Assembly (NCBI RefSeq): GCF_947179165.1
Contig: NC_077245.1
Location: 2,061,001-2,125,000 of the forward strand
Length of the DNA: 64,000 bases
DNA from: Solanum dulcamara
Taxonomy: Eukaryota > Streptophyta > Magnoliopsida > Solanales > Solanaceae
Direction: 5' to 3'
Shown: in pieces, positions 30,543 to 42,479 of the stretch
Numbering within the stretch: position 1 is the stretch's first letter
Layout of the letters: each line of letters begins with the position of its first letter
Program-made: the position numbers and the translations under genes
The notes under the pieces: model-generated
The model's input: only the letters and a program-made list of their open reading frames with translations
What the model was told of the DNA's origin: nothing
Database searches by the model: none

Positions 30543-30556
30543 TCCCCCCTCAAGTT
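30543..30556 (-). other. Polypurine tract of the copia element
   Basis: On the minus strand AACTTGAGGGGGGA abuts the start of the 3' LTR (TGTTGG). This is the expected position and composition for the plus-strand primer. Confidence 0.85.
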
Positions 30557-30559
30557 GGA

Positions 30560-31903
30560 GGGGATTGTCATCACCCTCAACTTGCGTAGAATCGCCTGAT
30601 GAGAAACCCCAGAAAGGGGCTTAGTGAAGAGATCGGCAAGTTGGTCTTTGGAAGGAACAAATGAGAGGGTAATCAAACCAGATTGAAACTGTTGGCGCAC
30701 AAAATGACAATCTAGCTCAACATGTTTGGTGCGCTCGTGGAAGACCGGATTTCGAGCTATATGGATGGCTGCTTGACTGTCTGAGCGTAGCAGAATCGAG
30801 AGTTATATTGGAGCAGAAAGATCGTCAAGAAGGCGAACTAACCAAGTAAGTTCAGCAGTAACACGACGCATGGACCTGTATTCTCCTTCTGCGGAGGACA
30901 AGGAGATCGAGATTTGTTTCTTCGATTTCCAAGAGATTGAAGCTCCTCCGAGGGTAATAAAAAAACCACTGACTGATTTGCGTGAATCTTTACAAGATGC
31001 CTAGTCCACATCGCAAAAGGCCAGCAAAGAAAATGATAGATCGGAAGAAAGTAGTATGCCTTGACCCGAATCTGAGCTCAGGTATCGTAAAACGCGTAAG
31101 GCAGCGAGAAATGGGACAAACAGGGTCATTGCATGTATTGACTCAGAGCAAGAACAGCAAAAGAGAGATCTGGGCGAGTGTTGGTCAAATAATTCAACTT
31201 GCCAACCAAGTGACGATAAAGAGTGGGATTATCCAAGCGAGGACTGTCGTCTGCTCGAAGCTTGAAGGAGGGATCCAGTGGAGAATTAACTGTAGGCAGA
31301 TGAGAGATATTGAATTCATGAAGAAGGTCCATGGTAAACTTGCGTTGATTTACAATAAATCCATGATCTTCTCTCAAAATTTCCATGCCGAGAAAGTGGT
31401 GAATTTCTCCCAGGTTTTTAACTCTGAATTCTGTATTGAGAAAGCATTTGATATTTTTGATTTCATACAAATCATTTCCGGTGAGGAGAATATCGTCGAC
31501 ATAGACTGCTAAGATAGAAGTAAGTGTCCCATTGTGTTTGAAAAAGAGGGAGTAATCATTTAAAGATGAGGAATAGCCTTTGAAAGCTAAGGCTCCTGCA
31601 AGTCGAGCATACCACTGTCGGAAAGCTTGCTTTAAACCATATAAGGACTTCTTCAGGAGACAGACATGGTTAGGACTAGGAGGTGTCAGTCCTGCTAGAA
31701 ACTTCATAAAGACCTCTTCTTGGAGGTCACCATACAAGAATGCATTGTTGACATCCAATTGTGAAACAGACCACTTCTTCTTAGCTGCAATGGTAAGTAG
31801 GCACCGGATAGTGGTCATCTTCACAACAGGTGAAAAAGTCTCTCCATAATCTATACCTTTTCTTTGTATATCCCCCCTCACGACTAGTCTGGCCTTTAGT
31901 CAT
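30560..31903 (-). pseudogene. Copia reverse transcriptase and RNase H region, broken
   Basis: The frame 31126-31881 encodes the reverse transcriptase core, including [24 protein letters not shown] and the catalytic YVDDILL. Its link to the upstream integrase frame is lost by a one-base shift near 31900. Downstream, RNase H pieces (for example [17 protein letters not shown] at 30473-30700) lie in other frames with stops between. The element therefore cannot make an intact polyprotein from this copy. Confidence 0.9.
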
Positions 31904-34464
31904 TCAATGCTGCCATTGGAGAGATGTTTTATCTTGTATACCCATTTGCAAGGTAAAGCTCTCTTTCCTTTAGGCAGCAAGACAACATCCCAGATTCGAT
32001 TGGTTGCCAAGGCCTGAAGTTCGGAGTTCATGGCCTCTCTCCATACTGGATGTTGGGAAGCCTGGTTATAGCAGCCAGGCTCAGTGATATTAGAAAGGGA
32101 GTGAAGTAGTTGCTGATTGTGGAGGGATAGGGAGGAGAAAGCATATCTTTTAGGCTTATGAGAGTGATCAAAACAAGTTGTCCATGGATCAGTGAATATC
32201 ACACTATTGCAAATGTAATCTTTGAGATATCTAGGTTCATGGGACATCCTGCCAGATCTTCTTGGTAGATCTGTTATAGGAGTAGGGGCAAAAGTATCTG
32301 GTGATGTAGATTGAGCTGTAGGGGTTGTTTGTTGAGGAAGTGTGGATTCAGATTGGGGTATGTAGGTAGAAGTATTAGGTGGAGGTACTGAGGATGTAGC
32401 TGAGTAAAAAGGATCATGAACAGGTGGGGCTGAGTGATTATAGAAATTAGGATCATGATCTGAGGAAGAAGGGTAGTTCAAAAAGATAGATGTGTGTGAG
32501 GTATCAGATGAGTTGAAAGGAAAATGTGATTCATGAAATCTGACATCCCTGAATACAAACACTTTCCTTGTATCAAGAGATAACAGTTTATACCCCTTCT
32601 GCTGTAAAGGGTAACCTAGTAAAACACAAGCAGTAGCCTTTTCATCAAACTTGTTTCTCCCTTGTCCCAGGGTGGAAGCATAACACAAACATCCAAAATT
32701 CCTCAAATGAGCATAGGTAGGTTCTTGTCTAAGTAGTACTTCATAAGGTGTTTGTCCCTTTAGAACACTAGATGGCAGTCTATTAATGATATGAGTAGCA
32801 GTTAAAACAGACTCTCCCCAGTAGGTCATAGGCAATTTTGACTGAAACATCAACCCTCTAGCAATTTCTAAGAGGTGTCTATGTTTTCTCTCAACAATTC
32901 CATTTTGTTGAGGTGTAGCAACATAGGACAAATGATGTAAAATCCCTTGAGAAGCAAGAAATGCTGATTCTTGTGTCCCTTTCCCCAATTCTAATGCATT
33001 GTCAGATCTGATCATTTTAATCCTGATATTAAATTGTCTTTCTACCATGGATAGAAAACTTTTTAGTATAGGGAAAGCATTACTTTTAGTGCTTAGTAAG
33101 AATGTCCATGTCCCTCTACTGTAATCATCTACTATGGTGAGGAAGAACCTGAATCCATTGTAAGTACTACACTTGTAGGGACCCAAAATGTCTATATGAA
33201 TGAGATAAAAAATGGATGTGGATTTTATGTTGCTAGTAGGAAAGGGTTGTCTAGTTTGTCTAGCTCTAGGGCATATGTCACAAACAAAATCAGAAATGAA
33301 TTCACATGGAAGAAAACTTAAATGTTTCATTGCTGAAAATGGAAGGTGTTCCAATCTGACATGCCAAAGTTTTACACTGGGAGTAGCATTAACATATACT
33401 GAATTAAAAACTGAAAATGATTGTGAGATGGGATCTGAAGATACATCCTTTGAATTGAAAATATTTCTAGACTTGTCAGTATTGGAATCCAATAAATAGA
33501 GTCCTTCTCTAACTTCACCAAAAACTTGAGGACTCTTCATTGAAAGGTCCTGCAAGAAACATCCAGTAGCAGTGAATAGGACATCACACTGAAACTGAAC
33601 ACAAAACTTGTGAATTGAAAGTAAATTATACTTAAAATCTGGCACAAGCAGTACATCAGTTATGACCTGCCCTGACAAAATAGAGATGCTGCCTATATGG
33701 GTCACACTTACCATGAAAGAATTAGGTAAATTAATGTTCAAAGGCATAGGGAGAGGATTTAGAAATAAGAAGAAATCGGGATCAAAACACATGTGTTCTG
33801 AGGCTCCTAAATCAATTATCCAAGTATTTTGCTTAAGATTAGTGGGTACAGAATTTGAGTATTTAAGAATGGTACCAGCCACTGCATTTGCATTGATTCC
33901 TGCCTTTCCTGTTTGTGTCAATTTGCTTTGATTGTACATTTGCATCATCTCTGCAATCTGTTGCTTGCTAAACTGTTCCTCAAAAATTCTATCACTGATT
34001 CCAAGATCTATCCTCCCAATGTCTTCATCTTCTTGCTGAGTCAAGGTTGCATTTGCTTTAATCTGAGGCTGATAGTTTCTGGAGTTAGTGAACTCAAAAT
34101 CTGCAGGGAATCCATGCAGTTTGTAGCAATCATCATGCACATGCCCTGTTTTCCCACAATAAGTGCATGACAGGTTTGGATCATATTTCTTCTTACCCTT
34201 AAACCTGTTCTGTGGCTTATCATGTCTCTGGTTCTGACCTGGATTGGTATACTTCTGGTATGTGTTTGTTCCTCTTATTGCTTGGTGTTTGAATCTCTGT
34301 GTATTTCTTCCCTGTCCATTGGCCATGAATGCTGCAAACTCAGCAATTAGTTTGTTGTTTTGCTTGACTTCCTGCCAGAAATGATCCAGAATCAGAGATG
34401 TAGTTTGTGTTTGCATACACTTCCCTTTGATTCTCATCCTGCAAAAGTAAGGAATATACAACAT
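31900..34464 (-). pseudogene. Copia gag C-terminus, protease and integrase frame
   Basis: One long minus-strand frame of 854 codons. It holds a CCHC zinc knuckle (CTYCGKTGHVHDDC, near residue 100), a protease active-site-like DLGASEHM (near residue 218; the usual motif is DSGA or DTGA, so the second position is changed), an integrase HHCC zinc region (WHVRLEH ... CDIC) and the catalytic D, D and E regions (IHIDILGP, IVDDYSRG, QNGIVERKHR). It ends after the start of the linker to reverse transcriptase because of a frameshift. Confidence 0.93.
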
Positions 34465-35122
34465 CCATTCCAGGTAAGGGATTCATCATAAGTATATTTC
34501 CCCTTGCCTGACCATATACATCATTTAGTCCCATTAGGAATTGAATTAACCTTTGATCTTCTAGTGATTTTGTTAATTTTGCTTTCCCATCACAAGTGCA
34601 TTTACATGAGCAACAAACAATTACATTTATCCCATCCAATTCATCCCATAATCTCTTAATTTTGGTGAAGTAACCTGCAATGTCACTATTCCCTTGTATT
34701 AGACTTGTTAATTCCTTTTGCAGGTGGTAGAGTTTGGCACCATTTGATTTGCCAAATCTCTGTTCCAGACTGTCCCAAAGTTCCTTAGCAGTTTTGGAAC
34801 TCATCACACTATCTGCAATATCCTTAGACAGTGCATTTGATATCCAACATATGATCATATCGTTGACACAACTTCATTGCTCAAAATCTGCAGATTCCAA
34901 TTCTGGAGCCTTGCAGGTTCCATTGATGAAGCCAAGTTTCTTCTTGGCTGATAGAGATAAAAGGATGGATCTCCTCCAGCCTGGATATCCCCTTTCATCA
35001 AAAACATTGTTGACCAGAGTTATACTAGGTGAGTCTGAATTGTTTAAGTGATAAGGATGGCTGCTTTCATACGTGGTTCCTTTCTCACCACTTCCTGACT
35101 TGACTTGAGTTGTTTCAGGCAT
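34340..35122 (-). pseudogene. Copia gag N-terminal frame with an internal stop
   Basis: The frame starts MPETTQVKSG at 35122, has a single in-frame TGA at 34874-34876 after SADFEQ, and continues in the same frame (MIICWISNALSKD ...) to 34340. The middle part resembles the UBN2-type gag domain of copia elements. It overlaps the next frame by about 125 bases with a frame change. Confidence 0.88.
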
Positions 35123-35184
35123 TCTGTTGGATTTTGAAGATGATATTAATGTATCTTACACAGATCTAGATTGAGCTTAGAGAT

Positions 35185-35196
35185 GCTCTAATACCA
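35185..35196 (-). other. Primer-binding site of the copia element
   Basis: On the minus strand TGGTATTAGAGC immediately follows the 5' LTR end. It is complementary, with one mismatch from TGGTATCAGAGC, to the 3' end of initiator methionine tRNA, the usual copia primer. Confidence 0.88.
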
Positions 35197-35548
35197 TGTA
35201 AGAATTAAAGAGAGAAAGAAGCTGAGAGAAGGATTTTTCTGTTGTATTTTATTTATAGTATGTACATTGGTTTATATAGAAGTATGCAATAGCTGTAATA
35301 GAGACAAGAGGACATGGACTACATTTGTCCTATTTAAATTTGTACAAAATTTTATTCTACTTCCCCATAATTATATGGGCATAACTATATTTAAATGTAC
35401 CAATTTAAATCTACTTTGTGGGAGATTGATACAATTTTATGTGGAGAGGAAACTTCCACGTGTGTATCCAAAAATAAAAGAGCTTCCTTCTTCTTTCCTT
35501 ATCTTCTTCTTCTCTTCTTCTTCTTTGTTGCAGTGTTCTTCTCCAACA
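35197..35548 (-). repeat. 5' LTR of the copia element (352 bp)
   Basis: Full-length LTR in minus orientation, matching 30256-30542 apart from a 65-bp block present only here. The few substitutions visible between the LTRs point to a fairly young insertion. Confidence 0.95.
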
Positions 35549-35908
35549 TAGATCAAGTAAATTCGATTTCAAACACTTTTAAATATAAATCTTGTGAAAC
35601 TGCTTTGTTTTACTTTTAGTAATTTATAGTTCCAAACTCACTTTTTATCAGTTTTATTCTCTCAAATAATAATTAAGAAATACAAATCTTTAACTTAGGT
35701 GGTTTCAATTTTTATAAGACGATATCTTGAATTATACTAGAATTTGACAAAATATAAGCTGAAAATATTTATACACTTTAACCTCATCAGGAAAAAGTGG
35801 TGGTGATGGATGGACCTGAGGGAAGTTTAGAAGGAGGTGGCGGTGGCTGTGACATTGGTGATCAAATTCATAAAAGAAAAGGGAGGAACTAGTGGTGATA
35901 TCGCCTAA
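35549..35908 (+). repeat. Duplicated segment, copy B, second block
   Basis: Continues the match to copy A from TAGATCAAGTAAATTCGATTT (26485 region) to the sequence GTGGTGATATCGCCTAA, where the CACTA element begins. Confidence 0.85.
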
Positions 35909-38809
35909 CACTACTAAAAAATTGTCAAAAAAACGCAAAAAAGCGATGGGCTGCGTCGCTTTTGTGGTCAAACTCGACGAAAAAGCGACACAGTCACTTC
36001 CGTCGCTTTTTTGTTCGACGCTTTTAATAAAGCGACGGACTGCATCTTAAAAAGTGACGGATTACGTCGCCCCTAAATTTATTTTTTAAAAAAATATATA
36101 TATAAATAAAAAACGATGAACTACGTCATTTTATTTTTAAATTTTTTTTTTCCATAAAAGCGAGGGACAAAGGGTCCCTATCCGTCGCTTTTGTTCTTGG
36201 TGTTCTTGAAAATTTCCAAAAAAGGGACGGACATAGGGTCCCTGTCTGTCGCTTTTCTAAAAAAAATTTAAAAAAATATACAGAAAAGTGACGGACTAAA
36301 GGACCCTGCCGTCGCTTTTCCTGTAATATTTTTGACAGTAGAAACCTAAAGTTTCTGCTGCCCACCTGCAATTAAAATGTAATTCAATAATAATCAATAC
36401 AATCAAATTCAACACAACTAACCAACCAACAAAATACACAATATGCATCATAACGAACATCATTAAACACTCAAAACGAATGAAATCATAATATTTTAAA
36501 GTCTTTTAAATTTAACAACTTAAAGATCATATATTATCCTACAATAATTCAACATTTCTAAAGTGCAAGCTGGATTTTATTAGATAATTAAAATACAAAC
36601 TAATTCCAACAAGTAAACCAAACCAAATCAAAGTGTCAACACTAGATGGACACAAATTGATCTTGCAAGAAAATCAATTTTGTCATCAATAGGATCAACT
36701 AATGTTGTCACTTATGCTAAATTAACACTTTATCACTAAAGCACAGTCAAAAAATTCAAACACATCCTAAGAAATCAAACAAAACTCTAAGCAAAATGCA
36801 AGTGTTGTACATTGAATAAAAAAATCTAATATATACAATAGTTAAAATTTAAGAGGTAAAAGTACCTCAAATTTTTTCAATTAGGGCTGAGATGGAGGGC
36901 TTGGTGGCAGTGGGCTTGGCGGCGTCGAATATTGAAATATTTAATTAGATTGTACCCCTGCACTAAAAAAATTATAAAAAAATATTCAACCTTAATTAAT
37001 TATTTCAAGTATCCTAAGTTCAAGTATCTAAAGTTGAAAATTTATACAAACCAAAATAATTTCTAACTACTTAATTAAAAGTTCCTAAAGTTCAAGTAAA
37101 AAAATCCTAAAGTTCAAGTTTTAAATTCAAGTTTAAAGTTCACAACTTAAAGTTTACATGCATGTCCTTCAAAAATTCAAGAATTCTCAAGTTCAACATT
37201 TCTAAAGTTCAAGTTGGTTTTTTTTCTAACTTTAAGTACAAACTTTCAAATTTCAAGTATAATTAAAGTTCAAGTATCTAAAGTTGAGAATTTATACAAA
37301 CCAAAAAAATTCCTAAGTACTTCAAAAATCCTAAAATTCAAGATCTAAAATCTAAGTTCAAGTTAAAAAATCCTAATATTCAACTTAAAAAATCTTAAAT
37401 TCTAAGTTCAAAATTTAAGTTGAAAGTTCACAACTTAAAGTTTATATATCATACAATAATTCAACATTTCTAAAGTTTAAGCTTAATTAAGTCTTAAAAA
37501 ACACAATTCAAGAAACCAAAGTTAATAACTTCATGAAAAATATAAATAATTCACAATTTCTAAAGTTCACAACCTAAATTCAAATAAGTAAATGCTACAC
37601 CAAAAAAATTCTAAGTTCAATTTAAAAAATCCGACCTAAAGTTCAAGTTCTAAATTCAAGTTCAAAGTTCTAAATTCAATACAAGTTATGATTAAGTTTT
37701 AAGTTGTAATCAGAAGCTCTAAATAAGTTCTAAGTTTCTAACTTCTAATTAACTTCTATAATTACTTCTTAAATCTAACTTGTAACTTCAACAACACTTC
37801 AATTCAAACTAAAAAATACCCAAATTTACAATCTAATTCAAAAAATCCAATTCAACTAAAACCCAAAAATTTTCATTCAATAATTCACAATTAAATATAC
37901 AAACTAACAATGTTAATAACTTTATAACTTCAAAAACACTTCAATTCCAACTCAATAAAACCCAAATCACAAACTAATTCAAAATACCCCAATTCAAAGT
38001 AAAACCCTAAAATAAACTATAACTTTTTATTCACTAATTCACAATCAATATTACAAATTGACTATGTTAACAACATATATTCAACAACATAAATGAAATA
38101 AACTAACTAACAATTCAAAGTTTTCTCAATTTACAAAAAAATAAAACCCTAAGTTTAACAAGGAGAGAAAAAGAGAAGAGAGAGAGGGGAGGACGGAGTA
38201 CCTGAGAGAGAGGGAGGGACGATGCCGGCGGAGACGCCGGCGAGCTGTGGCGGGGGTGGGGGTGAGCGTCGGAGTCGGGTTTTAGGGGAGGGGATCGAAG
38301 AGAGAGAGAGAAAGAGAGTTAAGAGAGTATAGAAAATAAAAAATGGGAGAAGCTGTGACAAATATTTAGTAGGGGGCGACGGACAGCGTTGCAAAGTCCG
38401 TCGCTCCATTTAAAAAAAATTGACCAAAAAAACGACGGACTAAGAGACGCTGTCCTTCGCTATTTTTAAAAAAAAATTATAACTAATAAAATAAAACTTT
38501 ATAAAAAAATATTATAAATTAAAATTAAAAATAAGCGAAGGACTCCGTCGCATATTTTAAATTAAAAATAATTATTTTTATTGGAAGCGACGGACGACGT
38601 CGTCATTTATATTTAAAAATTAATTATTAATTAAAAATATTTTTGGCACAAAAATTCGCCAAAAAAAGCGACGGACATAGAGTCACTGTCCGTCGCTTTT
38701 TTAAAAAAACCAATAAGTGACGGACGGTGTCCCTTTGTTCGTCGCTTTTTACGATCGACGCAGTCAGTCGCTTTTCTTTCCGTCGTTTTTACACCATTTT
38801 TTAGTAGTG
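35909..38809. mobile_element. Non-autonomous CACTA (CMC) DNA transposon, 2901 bp
   Basis: Terminal inverted repeats CACTACTAAAAAAT and ATTTTTTAGTAGTG bound the element, with the 3-bp target duplication TAA at 35906-35908 and 38810-38812. Both subterminal zones (about 35930-36320 and 38370-38790) are packed with direct and inverted copies of GCGACGGAC and GTCGCTTTT, the sort of repeats CACTA transposases bind. No transposase-like frame was found. The minus-strand 84-codon frame at 38155-38409 is low-complexity. Copy A (26820-26835) shows the uninterrupted sequence. Confidence 0.93.
36990..37960. repeat. Degenerate AAGTTCAAGT repeat inside the CACTA element
   Basis: Words such as CTAAAGTTCAAGT, TCCTAAAGTTCAAGT and TAAATTCAAGTTCAAAGTTC recur irregularly for nearly 1 kb in the element core. 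This looks like an old short-period tandem repeat. No coding potential. Confidence 0.65.
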
Positions 38810-39985
38810 TAAATCTGATAAAAAATATGGTTATGATGTTGATTGAATCAGGGAAAAAGGTAGATGTTTATTAATTATGTTTCCAAATCTAAAAAGAAAG
38901 AAAAGTATCAGTTATGATGTTACCTGATCTGAAGAGAAATAAAAAAGGTGGTGTAATGAGCAAATCTGAAAAAGAAGTGGTGGTGATAGTCGAATCTGAA
39001 GAAGGATGAGGAGGTGATATCAACAATAAGCTGGCTGAGATACGTAATAGGGAACTCTAGATAGGGTAGGTACTACACAAGCTCGTAAGTAAAGTGATAG
39101 GGGAAAAAGGAAGATTGGGCGGTGGTGATGGCCAGATCTAAAGATGGAGAAGAAAAAAATGATGGTGGTGGATGGATCTGAAAAGAAAGGATTAGGAGGA
39201 TGAGGTGATGACAACGACGACAACAACGAGGATTCAATCAAGAAGAAAGATAAGTAGTCATGGACACACCAAAAAATGCGATCTACTTTGGATAGGAGTA
39301 GATTTCCACAAATGAAAGCTCAGGATTAAAACCACACTACTTTGGATCGAATCGGCTCTCCTACCTATGTATCCGATGTCCGATGTCATTGATCTATCGG
39401 ATTAAAGAAATCCACCAATTCCTTTATTTCAATGTTTTATATCCTTTACAGGGGTGAAGACAGACGCATGAAACTGATCTAAAAAAGAAAAAGAAGAAGG
39501 TGATGGTGGTTTTGATTGAATCTAAAAAAGTTGGTGGTGGTGGTGGTCAAATTGAAGAAAAAGGAGGTGATGGTGGCGGTGGTAGCGACGACGACAACGA
39601 TGATTTAGTCAGAAAAGAAAAAGAAGGTGGTAGTAATGCCCAAATCTAAAAAAAGAAGGCAATAGTAATCGAATCTGAAGAAGAAGGAGATGGTGGTCGA
39701 ATCTCAAGAAGAAGGAAATGGTGATGGCAACAACAACAATGGCGTGATGGTTTGATCTGAAAAACGAGGAAGATGATCGGAGGAGGTGGAGTTGAGATGG
39801 CTAAAGAGGACAAAAATAATACGCCAAAAATGTGCTAAAAATGGATAGCCATTGCATTTTTGTTTTGCATGAAACTTCACTTTATTGGTAAGGATAAAAT
39901 ATAAACTAGACATTTATGAATTGATAAAACGTAAACATTACGTATTTTCATACGTTATAAAACTGTGTTTGATATATATACTCAA
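38810..39985 (+). repeat. Duplicated segment, copy B, third block
   Basis: Matches 26820-27775 of copy A and the array units, with two extra insertions absent from the other copies: about 39030-39102 and about 39349-39468. The block ends with the unit-end motif (GATAAAACGTAAACATTACG) about 680 bp downstream of the intact ERF stop codon. Confidence 0.75.
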
Positions 39986-40662
39986 TGTCATATATGTCCA
40001 ATACATGTTTCACACAAAATGAGGTGTTAAATATTATTGCCAAAATTGAGTGCCCGTCTATTCAATTAATTTACCATCTTCCTCTGTATGTATATGACTT
40101 AGTAAAGAAAGCACATATATATATAGCAAGTGATTTTTCTTTATTTTCTTTATGGTGATAACTATCACGTGATATGTTTTAAAAGATTTTATATTGATTG
40201 CCTAGCTATTAGCAGGAAAAAAGAGTGAGAATATGATTTGTATATTAAAAAAATAAATACTGTCCTGAAATTCATAGAACATACATGTCGATTATTCTAT
40301 ACACTAAACTCAACCAAAAGTTAGAAAAAGAAACAAAATCCAAGAAACACATAATTTAGCAACACCATATATCTATATTATATATATTTAATCTTTCTTA
40401 ACTTTACTTTACACAAGTTGATGAACATTTTTACAGTCCATATACATATATACTGCTTCTCAACACACTAACTATATTACACGTCACATTATTGACTAGA
40501 CACTTTTAGTATCCTATACATAAACTTCAACATGGCTTATCCACATGCATGCTCTAATACCTTTACAAGTATACATATATAATGCATGCTATTTTTTCTT
40601 TATATATATTTTTTTACCATATATATAAACAGCAGGTAATTAAACAGATCATAAAATAATAA
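39986..40662. other. ERF 3' flank
   Basis: AT-rich sequence between the repeat block and the ERF stop codon. It probably includes the 3' untranslated region of the minus-strand ERF gene. No other gene is seen. Confidence 0.4.
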
Positions 40663-41391
40663 TTAACCACACCATGGAGGAAAATTAATGCCATCATCCA
40701 AGTTGCATCCATATATTCCTGGATCATTCACTGCTTCTTGAAATGAAGTTGTTGCTTTAGCTTCTTCCCAAATTGATGAATCATCAATTTCTGGAAGATT
40801 CATGTTTAAATCCCTCCACATTTCTCCACCAAGTCCTTGGCTGATCTGATTATTGTTAGTATTATTTGTTTCAACAAACTCTGAATGATCAGCTGTTTGA
40901 TTAATGTCTATCAAATTAAATGCAGTTGGATCATTAGTAGAAAAATTGTTGATACCAAAATCATTGTTGAAATAAAGTGAAGGATCATTTCCTACACTCC
41001 AAGTTGATGGGGAAGCCACATTGTAAACCGGAGCTGGAGCTGGAGCTGGAGCTGAAACGGGAGCTGGGCTCATGATGGTAATGGGCCTAGAGTTCTGGCC
41101 ATGGGCTTGGGCCGGATTGTTGTACAGATGGGGCAAATTGAGTTTTGCTTCGGCTCCATAGAGCTTAAGGGCCGCAGCATCATAAGCAACAGCAGCATCA
41201 TATGAATTATCAAAGGTTCCGAGCCAAAGGCGAGCTCCGCGATTGGGCTCCCGAATTTCTGCTACCCATTTACCCCACGTTCGTTGTCGTACACCTTTGT
41301 ACGTACAACTAGCATTCTCAGGACCACCTTTACCTCTCATGCAGCCCTTGCGGGATGTTGCTTGGATCAACTTCTTAGAGGTTGATGACAT
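40663..41391 (-). CDS. AP2/ERF transcription factor, DREB2-type (A-2 subgroup)
   Basis: A single-exon gene of 242 residues. The N-terminal motif [16 protein letters not shown] (residues 14-29) directly before the AP2 domain is characteristic of DREB2-type (A-2) factors, which bind dehydration/heat-responsive elements in the nucleus. One AP2 domain spans about residues 31-88: [19 protein letters not shown], then [18 protein letters not shown] and the end EAKLNLP. Val in WVAEIREP fits the DREB subfamily. A short [12 protein letters not shown] stretch and an Asn/acid-rich C-terminus ending FPPWCG may serve in activation. A TATA box lies about 100 bp upstream. Two truncated copies are present at 23868-24100 and 28041-28136, so this is the surviving member of a local duplication. 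Exact DREB2 paralogue not assigned. Confidence 0.95.
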   Translation of the reverse strand: MSSTSKKLIQATSRKGCMRGKGGPENASCTYKGVRQRTWGKWVAEIREPNRGARLWLGTFDNSYDAAVAYDAAALKLYGAEAKLNLPHLYNNPAQAHGQNSRPITIMSPAPVSAPAPAPAPVYNVASPSTWSVGNDPSLYFNNDFGINNFSTNDPTAFNLIDINQTADHSEFVETNNTNNNQISQGLGGEMWRDLNMNLPEIDDSSIWEEAKATTSFQEAVNDPGIYGCNLDDGINFPPWCG

Positions 41392-41490
41392 TCTTCAAAG
41401 GGAGGAAAATTATCCGGAATTCAGAAGAAAGTTGAGAGGAGAAGAAAATTAAGTTTGAAATATGAAAATGGGCTGACGGAGTTAGAGGGT

Positions 41491-41498
41491 AATTTATA
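41491..41498 (-). promoter_or_regulatory. TATA box of the ERF gene
   Basis: TATAAATT on the minus strand about 100 bp before the ATG at 41391. The same box is kept in the truncated duplicate (about 24066-24073), supporting that the duplication included the promoter. Confidence 0.7.
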
Positions 41499-42479
41499 GA
41501 TGAGTCAAGCTGGAAGTTGGGCCTAAATATGGGAATTGTCTTAGGATACGTGGCTGCTTACATGGTTAACTTTTTGATACATGTCAAGTGCAACATTTGA
41601 TTATATTTCTATATCTTTTTTCTTATCTCTCTTTTTTTTTTTTTTTTTTGAAGATTTCTTTCAAGATGATCATTTATAATTTGTGTGTCTAGTTCACACA
41701 AGTGCTTGCTTATGTGTTTCTTTTGTTCTGAAGCTAAGGTGTCCAAGAGAAAGTGTTACAGCTCAATATACAGTTTATAGTTTTCTTCTTCTTTTCCTTT
41801 TTATTTTTTGAGGAAAGGGTCAAAAAAAAACTTCCCGTAAATATTGGGGATGTTATGGCCCAAAAACTGATGGCCAATCTAATTTGCCTAAATATTTATG
41901 AATTGGTACAAGATAATTTTATATTGGGCTAATTTTAATCCAATTCAATATAACTCATTTTTAAAGTGATTTTCAATTGGAAAAATTACACAAACTATCC
42001 CATAAAAGCAAATTAATTATCGTGATTTATCTTGTCTTACTAATTTTCTCAACATTTATTCGGCTCAAACTAATAACAGGTTTTTTCCGCGCAATAGCAT
42101 GACATTAACACGATCAAAGCTATAAATTAGTTATTAGTTATATATGATACTCTGTTAGTATATAATATACCACATCAATAATATAGGACTAGACTCTTTT
42201 CTTGAAAGAATAAACAAGATATAATTAAGAGAAAATAATTAAATTCACTAATTTATTAAAATCTAATTTAATAGAAAAACATATTTTCAAAAAAATGAAT
42301 TAGTCTTTATGATATAATGGCAGTACATGATATATATCATGCGAGTATCATAAATAATTAAAGTCATTAGCTCACACATTAAAATCTAAGTTAATAGAAA
42401 CATATATTTATAATTTTATTATCAATTGTTGTGTGTTGGCGTTCAGTGGTTGCTGAAATTAATCCTTCATACTATAATA
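41499..42479. other. ERF upstream intergenic DNA
   Basis: AT-rich with a long T run near 41631-41650. No gene is recognised. Two similar patches (about 42245-42290 and 42380-42425, both with AAAATCTAA-TTAATAGAAA) indicate a small old duplication. Confidence 0.4.

Larger units (their letters stand above)
30256..35548 (-). mobile_element. Ty1/copia LTR retrotransposon, nearly complete but mutated
   Basis: A 5293-bp element bounded by LTRs 30256-30542 and 35197-35548 and by the 5-bp duplication TAGAT (30251-30255, 35549-35553). Primer-binding site, gag, protease, integrase, reverse transcriptase, RNase H and polypurine tract follow in copia order on the minus strand. Several stops and frameshifts interrupt the polyprotein. 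The length and tRNA-iMet primer site fit Ale/Retrofit-like copia lineages, but that placement is tentative. It interrupts copy B of a local duplication. Confidence 0.96.

Noticed and set aside
30982..31512. 176-codon plus-strand open frame
   Set aside because: It runs antisense to the copia reverse transcriptase and RNase H region and has no resemblance to a protein of its own.
38155..38409. 84-codon minus-strand frame inside the CACTA element
   Set aside because: Low-complexity Pro/Ser/Leu reading in a GC- and purine-biased patch, not transposase-like and not otherwise recognised.
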